64,000 bases of DNA from Drechslerella dactyloides (taxonomy: Eukaryota; Ascomycota; Orbiliomycetes; Orbiliales; Orbiliaceae). The first letter of the stretch is position 1. Every line of letters begins with the position of its first letter. Below the pieces are notes generated by a model that saw only the letters and a list, made by a program, of their open reading frames with translations, was not told the origin of the DNA and made no database searches. Positions 12,466 to 24,700 of this stretch are shown piece after piece. Where the stretch lies: NCBI GenBank assembly GCA_020064725.1, contig JAGTWJ010000020.1, positions 33,375 to 97,374 on the forward strand, given 5' to 3'. The translations under genes were made by a program, and so were the position numbers.

Positions 12466-13842
12466 GGATATAGAGAAATTGTTGTCGTTGTTGTGTTGTT
12501 AGACAACTGTAATAATAACACTTTTTTTTGCCGATGAATATTTATAAAAAATCCAAAAAAATAAACAATTAAATAAAAAAGTATAATTTTTAAAATTTAA
12601 AACATTATTAATTAGTTAAAGTTCAAAAAGAATATTATAATAATTTTAAAAAAAGGGTAAACAATTATATAGAATATAATATATAAAGTAAATTAGAAAG
12701 CCAGAAACATCACTAAATAAATTACCAGAAATGGAAGACCCCTGGTCACACAGGATTATAACAATGATTAGATATATTAATAATAATAGGAGAAAGGGAG
12801 TCTCTTCTAAGCTATCTTAAGATAACATACATGGGGCATACTAAGTAAGCATGCCAGGCACAGGTGCGCAAGTAGGTAAGTAGATGAAGCATGGGACACC
12901 ACATAATATCTTTGCCAGATGAAGCTTGATTGTATGTCTGATATTTCCGCTTTGAACTGTTATTTAGCGAATGTAATATACTATATTGTCGCGCCAATCG
13001 AATAGAAAGATTTGATAAATGTTTTTCATTTCCCCTCATGTACATTTATAGTGCGTAAATTATAATATCATGTACAAACGCCATTAAATACGAAGAATCT
13101 GTTCGGGGAACAAAAATATAGCGCCAAGACAAGGCGAAGAATTTAGTGCCTGCACTCTGCTTCAAAACCAAAGCGTGATCTCACATATTATGGCTCTAAA
13201 GACAAGCAGTGCCCTACCCCCCGCTCCTGGATTGACACGCGGAGCCATGTTCACCCGCTGCCAGGCTTGACTCACTTCCGATGATTTTGACGAACCAATA
13301 ACTTCTATATTTTTTAAAAAATACCACCAGCTGGCTGATGTTTAGTGGGGGACATTGGGGTATCTATAATTTGTCCGGGTTTCCCTAGTTCGCTTTCGGC
13401 TTCTGTCCCTTGCTCCACTTGGTGTGTCGGCTTTCAACTATCGGCTCGGAGGATATAATATTGCTGAGCTCGACCCTAGGCTTGAACAGCCTTAAGCCGA
13501 CCGAAAGTATGTCGCATGCAGATAACTCTTATAGATCGGCGAGATGCCTAAACCGGAAATGTCGGCTTTCGGTCACTCCAGTTGAACGATGAGAAGTGCA
13601 GCCAAAGATACTCCCATTAGTATCGCAATACTATACAATTCCTCTAACACGAATGGAATACCACGGAACAATTACTGTAGTGGGTATATATCTATATATA
13701 TAATTAGCACATGCTCATACGCCAGCCCGAAAGAATGAACTTTCGTTCTATCATTCGTCGGGGATACTCATTATCAACTGCTCTCTATTGAAACTACGCT
13801 TACGTTTCTCTCTGTCTGGAAATCGCCTAAATACCTTGAATT
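12466..13842 (+). other. Upstream region of the P450 gene
   Basis: Composition changes here from A/T-saturated to ordinary, with no sign of RIP from about 12660. No gene of convincing length is seen; short open frames at 12812-13045 and 13410-13592 lack recognisable motifs. Notable are a TATA-rich TATATATCTATATATATAAT at 13684-13703, 140 bp before the ATG, and CT-rich TTTCTCTCTGTCTGG at 13805-13819, both common in fungal promoters. Several TCGGCTT/AAGCCGA motifs cluster at 13395-13575. Confidence 0.5.
13562..13572 (+). promoter_or_regulatory. Possible Zn2Cys6 regulator site TCG-N5-CGG
   Basis: TCGGCTTTCGG, about 270 bp before the P450 start, fits the TCG-N5-CGR pattern bound by AflR-type zinc-cluster regulators, and lies in a cluster of TCGGCTT/AAGCCGACCG repeats. 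One or two such matches are expected by chance in a region this size, so this is only a candidate. Confidence 0.2.
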
Positions 13843-15578
13843 ATGTACTCAAGCGAACTCTTCTTAAGTAGCAAGCAGGTGTTTTATGGATCTTTGAGCA
13901 TCTTTGTAGTTACCTTGCTACTCATCCGAAGATCCTCTAAGGCGCGAAAACTTCCTCTCCCCCCTGGTCCGAAAGGTCTACCAATTATAGGAAACTTCTT
14001 TGATCTTCCCAAATTGGATATTCCGGAATGGCACCATTGGATGAAGCACAAAGACTTATATGGGCCTCTCAGTTCTGTCACTGTATTCGGCCAGACTATA
14101 GTCCTTATCCACGACCGGGAAATAGCCTTTGATCTGCTGAATAAACAATCCGCGGTATCCTCCTCAAGGCCTACGATGACATTTATATATGAACTGTTTG
14201 TGTTCTTTTTAATCTAAGTTTCATATCTGGTCAATGCTAAGATCACTCTGTAGATGTGACTACAAGAATGTTATATCGCTTTATCCTTACAACGATACTT
14301 TTCGGAAGGAACGGAAGTTCATGATACAGGGAATGGGATCGAGAGTTTCAACTCTTAATTTAGAGCCATCAATTGGTCTTCAAGTCCGTCGTTTTCTGCT
14401 ACGCACTATGGAACGTCCTGAAAATCTTGGTACGAATCTGGAAGAGTAAGTTTACATTTTCTACCTTCGTTTCTAGGATACGATATTCTTTCCGTCTGAC
14501 ACTCCGTAGTTTAGGCGGTGCCTTGATGCTCGATACCGTGTATGGTTACGACCCTCGCCCGAATGGTCGTGATCCTCTTATAGTACTTATCAACAAGTTG
14601 ATGCTCGAATTTGGGAAAGCCGCGACTGCAGGAGCCTGGTTAGTTGATTCAATCCCTTGGCTCAAATATTTACCTGAATGTCTGCCTGGCTCTGGATTTA
14701 AGAGAACAGCTCGAACTTATCGCAAGACACTCAAGGATGCATCTTATATACCTCTTAGATATGCTGAAGAGCGGGCATCTCGTGGTACCGGAAAACTGTC
14801 GTATATCTCAGAGCTCCTCGGTGCAAGTCGGAACGCACAGGACATGATTGATATTAAACACAGCGCTCTTTCGTTATGTATGGGAGGATTGCACACGACA
14901 AACGCGACAATGCGCTTCTTCTTCCTGGCGATGAAGCTACATCCAGAGGTGAAGGAAAAGGCAACGGATGAGATTGATCGCATTATAACAAAGGATAGAC
15001 CCCGGTTACCTACATTGGAAGATCGCGCTAATATGCCGTACATTACGGCGCTACTAAAAGAAACACTGCGCTGGATGCCTATAGCACCGCTCAGCTTGCC
15101 TCATACTGTCAACAGGGAAATTGAGTTCCGCGGCTATCGTATACCGGAAAGCGCGGTGCTATTACCATCCATCGGTTGCTTTTCATTGGATTCTAACGTT
15201 TACCCTAACCCTACGCTATTTGACCCAGAGAGATTCCTTACCCCGAATCCTGAACTTAGCCCAGAAACATTCGTATTTGGGTTTGGCAAACGGATCTGTC
15301 CGGGGATACACTTGGCTGAAGCCAGTCTATTTCTTGCTATCGCTCAAAGTTTGGCTGTCTTTGATATCAAGAAACCGAATGACGCGATAAGCGGAAAGGC
15401 TATCGATCCAGTCCTAAATTCAACTCCTGGTATAGTAACCTATCCAACAGACTACCTTTGTGATATCACTCCTAGAAGTGAGAAACACAGACAATTAGTA
15501 TTGGCGGTTGATAAAGAGCATCCGTGGGATGAGAATAATGCAAAATTTATTCAAGGTATCAATACCAAAAACGTTTAA
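13843..15578 (+). CDS. Cytochrome P450 monooxygenase (OrdA-like), three exons
   Basis: A microsomal class II P450, predicted to oxidise an unknown lipophilic substrate using electrons from NADPH-P450 reductase at the ER membrane. Exons 13843-14195, 14254-14445 and 14510-15578 join to 537 aa, a normal length. An N-terminal anchor (about residues 13-28, VFYGSLSIFVVTLLLI) precedes the hinge LPLPPGPKGLPIIGN. Seen in exon 3: ExxR as KETLR (E366, R369), DPERF (420-424) and the haem loop FGFGKRICPG with ligand C445 (codon 15297-15299). The I-helix, normally (A/G)GxDTT, reads GGLHTT (307-312), so the conserved acidic residue is His310. The C-terminal haem region (HLAEASLFLAIAQSLAVFDI) resembles O-methylsterigmatocystin oxidoreductase-like fungal P450s, known from secondary metabolism. 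No RIP damage, no in-frame stops, no partner genes nearby. Substrate unknown; exon boundaries are my inference. Confidence 0.88.
14196..14253 (+). other. P450 intron 1 (58 bp)
   Basis: Donor GTTTGT, branch-like GCTAAG 11 nt before the acceptor, acceptor TGTAG. Splicing joins IYEL to CDYKNV and restores the frame through the conserved YPYNDTFRKERK block (helix C region), which is in a different frame from exon 1. Confidence 0.75.
14446..14509 (+). other. P450 intron 2 (64 bp)
   Basis: Perfect donor GTAAGT, branch-like CTGAC 8 nt before the acceptor CCGTAG. It joins NLE-D to LGGALMLDTVYGYD in frame. An alternative acceptor at 14476 would leave a 31-nt intron, too short for fungi, and one at 14514 breaks the frame. 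Confidence 0.75.
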
Positions 15579-16299
15579 ATGTTTTCTTCTATGAGTATAT
15601 AACTTCCGCTTGCTACAAATAAGCTTATATTCAAGAGGTGGCCATGAGAGGTCATCCAGGAGCTTTTGTATTGCCCAGGTTCTCAGAAAGGGAAGGGGGG
15701 TACTTGTTGGCAAATCGGAGTTCTGTGGTGGTTTTCCGCTAATTACTCAATATTCCGGAAAAGTTCTGACTGTCTCATTTTTTATTCTAATTTCAAGCTT
15801 CGAAGACTTCTTCGAACTGGCCCCGTGTCTTCAATCTTCAGGTCTGAGGTCAGATTATTATAATTGTTAATTATGGAAGCCTTTTGCATGACGCGTGGAT
15901 ATGTGGATATGGCAACGTTCCTTAAACCCTTTGGGTAAAAAAGAAAAACACAAAGAGAACTATTCAAAATGATTAAACCCCAAAGGAAAAGGGCAGGGCG
16001 GCCATATAAAATGCAAAACTCTCTAAATTGTGATAATCGATTTTCGCTGAAGTTCATCGTCCCTTATACGTTTCTAAGTCGCCGCATCTCTCTAATTTAA
16101 TGTGTTGATAGATTCAGGGTGATGATAGCAGTGGCCAGGTTATAGAACCAGAATTGTCCTTGGAGACGCATTGAGGCCGTACTTTGTATGTATATTTATG
16201 TCTTTTTGAGTATTGTCGTGATTTAAGAGCGCCCTCCCGATGTTAGTTATCTTTGAGTGAAACATTTTGAAGTTGTAGGTTTTCTTGGAGGGGCTTACT
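15579..16299. other. Downstream of the P450 gene, no gene seen
   Basis: Ordinary composition without RIP. Overlapping short frames on both strands (15610-15870, 15782-16057) have no recognisable motif. It presumably holds the P450 3' untranslated region; no clear polyadenylation signal can be singled out. Confidence 0.4.
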
Positions 16300-16749
16300 C
16301 CTCCATAGCCTCAAACAAAACAATTCTGCAGTTTCTCACGCCGTTCTTGAGTGTATTATACTCAGATAGTAGAAATAATACCTCGATATTTCGTAGTAGA
16401 CGAGGTAGCTTTTGACTAAGTTGCATACAGCTGGTTCGATCTCCGGCTTTTTCTTCAGAGGTTGTCCATCCTTCCAATAAATTAACAAGAGCTCATTACG
16501 AGTTTTGTTCATCATTTCTTGGTGTCGCTCCTCAATATTCTTCACTTTTCATGTAGAACCTTCAGTCTTGTGATTCTTTGTATGATCGCCGGTGCGGTTT
16601 TGGAGACTTCCTTTGCGACTTTTCTACATCCTCCCTACTCCGAAGAAAGAATTTAATTTCTTCTAAGGATCATCATAGAGTTATTCTTTGATCTCCAAGG
16701 TCTTTGTGCACGCTATTGACCATTCGTCGATCTCCTTCGCGGCATCCAT
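16300..16749 (-). pseudogene. Broken gene of unknown function, helical/charged product
   Basis: Read on the minus strand from ATG at 16749: MDAAKEIDEWSIACTKTLEIKE then a TAA, SLEEIKFFLRSREDVEK, then VAKEVSKTAPAIIQRITRL, then VKNIEERHQEMMNKTRNELL and IYWKDGQPLKKKPEIEPAVC. These blocks lie in successive frames. The second and third are separated at GAAAAGTC and the third and fourth at GAAAAGTG, each one base short of staying in frame. The product would be highly charged and helical, possibly coiled-coil. I do not recognise the family. It has ordinary base composition, so it is a single-copy relic rather than a RIP-mutated repeat. It could alternatively be a chance assembly of frames. Confidence 0.4.
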
Positions 16750-17972
16750 GGTGGCATGTATAGTTTCGATATGGGCTCCGACGAAACTATCATGGAATAT
16801 CTAGTGATAGATCCTCGGAATATCCATGTTTGAGTCGATAGCAAGTGACAGGGGTCATGAAGAGGATTAGGCCTGTATAATTAGTTGGGTTTTGTGTGTA
16901 TTGCTACTACCTATTGAGTGGATTGCTGAAGGTTATGATGACATGAAGAAGAACGGTAGCGATGAGAATTCTATGAAAATAAACAGATACATTATGGCGT
17001 GCTGTCTAGTGCAGCGCCGCTAGATATTGTAGATCAACTCAAAAAACCCTTAGTAAAATTTATAGACTTAGAAAACCTAACAAAACCAGTAAAGCCAGAA
17101 ATATTAATTAGTTTAGTAGAATTATTAGCAAAATTAATAAGCCTGATAAATCCACTAAAAAAAAACCCCCCCACAAAACCAGTAAATTTATAAAAATTAA
17201 TTGTTACGTATGTTGGGATTGTATGTAGGTTACTTGATGTATGATTTTTAGTTAGAAGCCTCTAAGATTTCTTGATTAATATGTTAATGGGTAGGTTATA
17301 TAAGTATTGATATAGGTATTTATATAATTTTTTTAATAAAAAATTTTTTTAATATAGATAATGTGAATTAGTGTTGGCAATGGTATAGTAGCCCACCTTA
17401 CCATACTATACTATACCAAGCTTGGCACCATACTAACTAATATAGTAATAATATATTAATATTATAGTATGATATTATATCATATTATAAAAAGATAATA
17501 TATATTAATAGTTTAGTAATAATAGTTTAATACTATAGTAATTCTATTATAATATTGAGTTATTAAAATAATATTAATAAAAATAAATAATCTATTAATA
17601 TATATATATATATATTAATTAAAGTTTTTAGATTTTTATAAATATATTTATTATTTTAAAAAATTATTTTTTAAAATATTTTAATTAAAATATTGGTTAA
17701 TATATATATATATATATATATTAACTAAATTTTTAAAATCATTATAAATATATAATTTTATTATTTTTTAATTTTTAAAATTTTATAATTAAATTTGTAT
17801 AAAAATAATAAAATTTAAAATTATTAATATAAAAGTTTTTTTATAATATACTTTTTAATAATAAAATTTTATTATTATTATTATTATTTTTTTTTTTGTC
17901 TTTAAACTTATAACAAAATATTGTTTTTTAAGTTCTAAATTTTAAATATATTTTTTTTTATAAATTTTAAAA
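16750..17972. other. Boundary from single-copy to AT-rich DNA
   Basis: Composition stays ordinary to about 17000, then falls. A 64-codon frame at 16999-17193 encodes Leu/Lys/Pro-rich sequence (LKKNPPTKPVNL) over a poly-A/poly-C tract and has no motif; I do not call it a gene. At 17203, TGTTACGTATGTTGGGATTG looks like an LTR start but no matching end was found. At 17375-17425 is a short inverted motif around GGTATAGTAG and CTATACTATACC. Confidence 0.35.
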
Positions 17973-18359
17973 TGCCCCGACTGAATAGGAGAGGGATTAT
18001 TACTGAGTTATTAGCTGCCTGCAACCCACTATATACATTACTAAATACAGGTATTTATATAGATTTTAAAATATGTTATTTTTATTAAAGTTATGTAATA
18101 TATTTATATTTAGCTATATATATATCCTACTAAATTATTAATATATAATAATGTTTTGTGTGGAATAAATAAATATATATATAAAAATTAATAAAATTAA
18201 TTATAAAAAATTAATAAATGGTTTTTAGGAAGGGTTAATGAAAATAATAGAATTACTAAAATTAAATTTAACTAAAAACCTTAAATAATATATATCTACA
18301 GATTTATTTTTATAGTTTAGTTTGGTTGGGTTTAAATATTATATTAATAATTTTTTAAT
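17973..18359 (+). repeat. Dispersed repeat R2, copy 4
   Basis: Starts TGCCCCGACTGAATAGGAG. The right end (18311-18359) is a fully C-to-T/G-to-A converted version of copy 3's end: GTGCTGCGCTAGCA has become ATATTATATTAATA. Same orientation as copy 3, so the two bracket the single-copy P450 region. Confidence 0.6.
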
Positions 18360-18428
18360 ATTATTATTAATTTTAATTATAAAATTAATATTATTAAAAA
18401 TATTATATTTAAATATTTTAAGTATAAT

Positions 18429-18893
18429 TGTGAATGTGTAAGTGTTCAACAGTGATCTGTCTTCCACAGAGGTATGTAGGTTTCTCTTAAAAGATGTTAA
18501 TATATTTAAATATCTATTAGAAAAGGCTTTATAAAAGAGAGGTAAATTAAGAGGTAATAAGTTTATTAAGCTTCTTTACTAGTTATTTTTTTTAGTAAAA
18601 TTATAATTTGGTAATAGATATTTTTTATATATAATTATTTTTTGTATATATAATAATATTTGTGAATGTGTAAGCATTCAACAGTGATGTGTCTTCCACA
18701 GAGGTATATAGGTCTCTTTTAAAAGATGTTGATAATATCTAAGTGTCTATTAGAAAAAATTCTATAAAAAAAATAGATTAAAGGATAATAAACTTATTAA
18801 ATTTATTTATTAGTTATCTTTTTTAATAAAACTATAACCTAGTAATAGATATTTTTTATATATAATTATTTTTATATATATAATAATATTTTA
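18429..18893 (+). repeat. Tandem duplication, about 232-bp unit
   Basis: Two units starting at 18429 and 18661, each headed by TGTGAATGTGTAAG and containing CTTCCACAGAGGTAT, and each ending near AATAGATATTTTTTATATAT. Heads are unmutated and tails A/T-rich. The second unit runs straight into R5 copy 2. They could be tandem short LTRs or repeated upstream sequences of one element. Confidence 0.65.
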
Positions 18894-19350
18894 GCTTAAA
18901 TAATATTATAAAATAAAGTATTTATTATTTTTTATAAAGCTTATTTTATTAATTTAATAATAATCTGTTAAAAGATTGTCCTAAGAATTTTTATATTTTT
19001 AATATTATCTTTATAAAAAAAACTATATTCTTTTATTTATATTTATATATTTTTAATATAAGATTTCATATTTACTATATCTAGCTATATTAATTATTTG
19101 TTTTTTTATTAAAAACTATTTATATTGCTTATATTATTTATCTTTTTTATAAAAATATATATTTTTTATATATAAAAATATTTATTTAATAATTATACTT
19201 TTTTATTATTAACTCTAAGTTTTACAAAATTTCTATTATTTTATTATTATATTCTATTATATTATATACTATAATTTAGAGTTATTACAATTATCACTAT
19301 TTTTATAAAATTTATTTTTGTTATTTAAGTTTATTCTATTTAATAATAAA
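18561..19350 (+). repeat. Dispersed AT-rich repeat R5, copy 2
   Basis: Matches 281-690 in the same orientation (shared blocks listed there), extending about 790 bp because of small insertions. It overlaps the tandem duplication at its left end, so the two are probably parts of one element of unknown class. Confidence 0.55.
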
Positions 19351-21770
19351 ATTATTATTCAATAATCATATATTCTATTTTAAATATTTTTATATTCTAT
19401 TATATATTTAGACTATTTATTCTTTTAATAAAACAATCTATTATAGCTTTAAATTTATAAATCTTATTTTTTTTATAACTATTTTTTATTTTATTTAATA
19501 TATAAATTTTATTAAATAGAAATAGTTATATTACTATTTATTTTATTAAGAGAATATATCTTTTTATATTAATAGTTCTATTAATTTACTATATAATAAT
19601 TTTATTATAAAATATACTTATAAATAATATATTATTTATTAAAAATTTCTTTATTTATTTTTTATAATTTTTAAAATTTTGTTTATTGTAAAGTTTATTT
19701 TATATTTTTAAATAATTAAATTTTTTGAGATTTATCTTTTAAAGGTCTTTCTTTTTTTTAGATAGTATATAAAGTTTTAATAAATATAATTTAAATTATA
19801 TTTTTTTAATTAAAATTTATATTTATAATTTATATTTATTAATATTTAATTAAAATTTATATTTATTAATATATAATATATATTTATAATTATAAAATAA
19901 GATTTTAAAATTTATATTTATAGAATTTATATTTAAATTTCTATAATTTTATTTATATTATTAAAATTAATATTTTTATAATTTATATATATATTATAGA
20001 ATTTTAATTTTAATTATTAATATAAAAATTTATATTTATATATTATTTAAAATTTTTATTTAAAAAATATATATTATTTTAATTATTATATTTAATTTGT
20101 ATTTATTTATTTTATATTTTACTTTTTAATTTATAAAATAAATATATTTTTAAAATATGTTTTTAAATATTAAATAATATATTTAGTTAGAATTTATATT
20201 TTTATAATAATAGTTTAAATTTATATAATTATTTTAATATTAATATTAATACTTTTAAAGTTATAATTTATATTTATATAATAAATATATTATTAAAATA
20301 TAAATTATTATTTATATAACTTTAATTTATATAATAAATTTATTAATAAAGTTTAAATTATTATTATTAAAATTAATATTTATAAAACTTTTTTATTATT
20401 AAAGATTAATTTATTTTTAGATAATTTATACTTTTATAATAAATATTAAAATTATTTTTAAGAAAACTTATATTTATATTATTATTTTATTATTAAAATA
20501 TAAATTACTAATATAACTTATACTATTTTTAGTAAGATATATATTACTTAATTAAGATTTTTTTTAAATATAAATAATATTTTCTTTTAATCTTTAAATC
20601 CTTTTTTTTTTCTCTCTTTTTTATATTATATTATATATTTTTAAAAATATTATATTTATTTTTATCTTTAATATTTTTTTTAAAATTTAATATTTTTCTT
20701 TATATTTTATCTATTTTTTTTATTTTATTTTTTTTATAATAATTATTTTTATTATTTTTTTTAATAATATTATTACCTTTTTCTATACTAATCTTATCAA
20801 CATTATAATAAATAATTTTATTTTAAAATATTATTTCTATATTTTTATTATTATATATTAAAATATAATATTTTATTAAAAATATTATAATAAGATTATA
20901 AAATATTAAATTAATATTTATTATCTTTAATTTATAATAAATAATATAAATTTTATTTTTATATAAAAATATTTTATATTTTTAATATATATATTTTTTT
21001 ATAATATAATATTTTTTTTAATAATTTAAATTTATTTTAATATAAAAATATTAAATTATTAAAAATTATTTTATAATAATATCTTTTTAATTTATGATTA
21101 ATTTTATAATTAAAACTATTTTTTTTTTCTTCTAATATCCTTAATAATAATCTTATTATTAATAATATTTTTATTATTATTTATATTTTTAATTTATTAA
21201 CTATTATTTTTTACCCTATATTAAATAAATAAATTATATAATTCCTCTTTTATATATATTTAATATTATAATAATAATATTTTTTATTCTTTTATCTACT
21301 ATTATTAGAAATCTTTTTATTTAAAAATATATTTAATTATAAAAAACCCATATTAAAATAATTATTTTAATAAATATTTAAAATATTATAAATATTTATT
21401 TAAATAATAAATTTTTAGATTTTAATGTTTTTAATATAAAACTTTAATTAATATTAAATTTAATAATTTATCTTCTTCCTTAGAAAATTAGTATTTTTAA
21501 TAGTTTAATTTTAATTTAAATTTTTATTTTAAAATTATACACTTTTAAAGATTATAATTTTTTTTATATTAAATTTAAAATTTTTTTTATATTATTATTA
21601 TATTTTAATAAAAAAGAGTTATTTTTATATTATTTTTATATATATATAATATAAAAGAGTATAGTAGCCAAGTAAAACTTAATCTATAATAATATATTAG
21701 ATTCTCTTTTTTATTTTTTTTTAGTAGGTTTTGCTTTTTATTTTAGTATTATACTAAAATTTTTTATATA
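19351..21770. other. AT-rich DNA, T-rich strand, no gene resolved
   Basis: Strongly pyrimidine-skewed on the plus strand, as expected for decayed retroelement sequence coding on the minus strand, but I cannot identify motifs. It may contain the 3' part of the copia element to its right. No LTR could be recognised. Confidence 0.3.
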
Positions 21771-24700
21771 TTTATTATAAAAAGATAAAGATAGTATTTT
21801 TATAAAAACATCTACTATTCTTTTTTTAATAAATATAAATAAACAAATGAATTTTTAATTTTTTACCTTTTTTTTTATCTAAAAATATATAATATTATAA
21901 TATTTAGTTTTTTATTAATTATTTAGATTAATAAATACTATTATAATATTTTTATTATCTATAAAGAGTTTTATAATTAGTATTATCTTACTTTTTTATA
22001 AAAGATATTTTATAATAAAATAGATATTTTTAAATATTTTATATATTTATATTATTTTTTTTTTAATATAATTACTTATAATTATCTTTATTTTTATATT
22101 AAAAATAGATATTATAGATTAGAACTTATTTAATTAAAAATTAATATATTATAAAAATTATATATATATTTTAATATAAATTTATAACTCATTTTTTTAA
22201 ATTCTATTATTTAGGTTTAATTTATATTAAAATATTTTCTTAATATTATATTATTTTTTTTATAAATAATATTTTTTTTAAAAAAAATTAATAAATATTT
22301 GTAGAATTATATTATAATATTTTAATATTTTTTTTTAAAATATTTAAATATTGTCTTAATTTAAAAATAGTATAAGTTATATTAAGCTTTATTTTTTATA
22401 TAATATAATTTATATTTTTTAGTATATTTTTGTAGATAGTAATCTTTTTTAAAAATAATAATTTTAATTATTTAATTTTTAATAAAATAATACTAGATTT
22501 TATAAAAATAATTTTAGTTTTTATTTCTAGAAAATTATATTTTTTTAAAATAAAATATATATATTTTTTTTAATTTATATATAATTAATTTTCTTTTTTA
22601 TTATAAATTATTTTTATATTAAAGAATTTTTTTATTTTTTTTATATTTTTTATTTTATATTTTTTATAAAAACTGCTTTAATATGTTTTATTATAAAAAG
22701 ATTTTTTAAAAAAAAGAGTATATTATTTATATAAATTATAATAATAAAATTCTTTTTAATATAAAAATATTTATTTATTTAAGAATATTTTATTTTAAAG
22801 AAAAAGTTTTATAATATTAAAAAATAATAAAGTTTTTAGTTTTATAAATATAAAATTTATTTTAGATTATATAAAAATTTTAATAGAAATAATATTATAA
22901 TAAAAAAATAACTTTTTATATATTTAATAAATAATTTTATATAAACTCTTTTTTTTAAAATAAGACAATATTAAGAAAAATTATTTTGATATTTATTTAG
23001 TAGATATATAGATTTATATTTACTATTAAAATTAATATTATTTTAAAAATATATAAATTTATTATTAAAATATAAATTTTTATATAATATATATTATATT
23101 TTTATTTATACTTTTTAATAATTAATTTTATTTTATAAAAAATATTTTTATTAGTTTATATTTTTTTTTTAAAAAACTTATTTAATTTCTATTTGTTTTG
23201 TTTTAAGATTTAATTAATTCTTATAAAGATTTTATTTTTTTTAAAAGAATTAATTTTTTTATTAATTATCTTTTATTATTTAATAGTATTAGAAATTTTT
23301 AGAATAATTTTTATATTTTTAAATTTAATTTGATTTATAAGATTTATTGTTTTAATAATATATATTTTTAATTTATAAATTAATTTTTTCAAATTTTATT
23401 TTATAGTAGAAATTTTTTATTTTGTATAAAATTAAAAAGATTATTAATTATTTATTATAATTATATTTTTTTTTTTTTTATATTTTTTAAAATAAAGAAT
23501 ATATTTATTAAAATATATTTTAATATTTTTTTAAGTTTTTAGAAAATTAAAAAAATAATTATAATATCTTTTTTAATTTTTTTTTTATTTTTCTAGTTAA
23601 ATTATTTTTTATTCTATTTGTAACTATTTATTTAGATTTATCTTTTAATTAATTTTTTTTTTTTATTATTGTATATTTTTTATTAATAAGTTATATTTTA
23701 TTAAAAAGTAGTTTTTTTAATAATTACTTTTTTTAGTTTCTAAAATAAAGATTATAATTTTTTTTATATAAAAAAAGTTTTTTTATTATTTTAGTATTTT
23801 TTATTATAAAGATTATTTTTTTTAAAAAATCTTATATTTTAAATTAATTTATTGTTTTTATATAGTTTACTAAGATTTTTTTTAAATTTCTTTTTAAAAG
23901 AGAAGTTTCTATCTCTTTTTTTTAAAAATAATAATATATATATAATCTTTAAAAAAATAAAGGTTATTATATTTTAAAACTAAGTTTATTAATTTTTTTA
24001 AAGTATTATTAATAGATTTTGCTTATTTTTAAAGGATTTTTTTTAATTTATAGGATATTTATTCAGAATATAGATTATAGTTTTTAAAATTTCTATTTAG
24101 AATATTTTTAATAGATTAGATTTTATTGGTATAAAGCTATCTATTTTTTTAATAGAATAATTAGTTTTTTTAGTTGTATTATTTTGTTTATTATTATAGA
24201 GAGTATTTAATTTAAATTTTATTTTTTAATTAGAATAAAAGTTTTTTATATTAAAAAAAATAAAATTTTGTATATTATTTATTTTAAGTTTAAATATTTT
24301 TTAAGTTAGATATTTTTTTTATAATAACTAATTAGATTAATTTATTTTTAAATTTAATTTTTATAAAATAAAATCTAATTTATTTATAATTAGAATAGTT
24401 ATTTATTATAATAAAAATATATTTTATTAAAGAAATTATTGGTTTATTAAGATTCTTTATTTTATATCTATTTTAAAAAATAGTTATTTGTTATGGTTTT
24501 ATTAAATCTATATAAAAGAGCTTTAATAGTTTTGATATTTTTTAATAAATTAGTATTTTATTAAATATTATAATTTATTTATTATATATATATAATTTAT
24601 AAATATAATTTATTTTATTTAATAAAATATGATCTTTTATTTTTAATAAATTTAAGATTTTTTTAATTATTTTAAAATAAAGATAATTTAATTTATAATA

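Noticed and set aside
14744..15043. 99-codon minus-strand frame
   Set aside because: Antisense to the conserved P450 I-helix to ExxR region; no independent evidence of coding.
17203..17400. Possible solo LTR starting TGTTACGTATGTTGGGATTG
   Set aside because: No matching CA end, target duplication or second copy in the window.
12466..17972. P450 region as the interior of a retroelement bounded by R2 copies 3 and 4
   Set aside because: The interior has normal composition, an intron-bearing cellular gene and no retroelement motifs; copies 3 and 4 are separate insertions.
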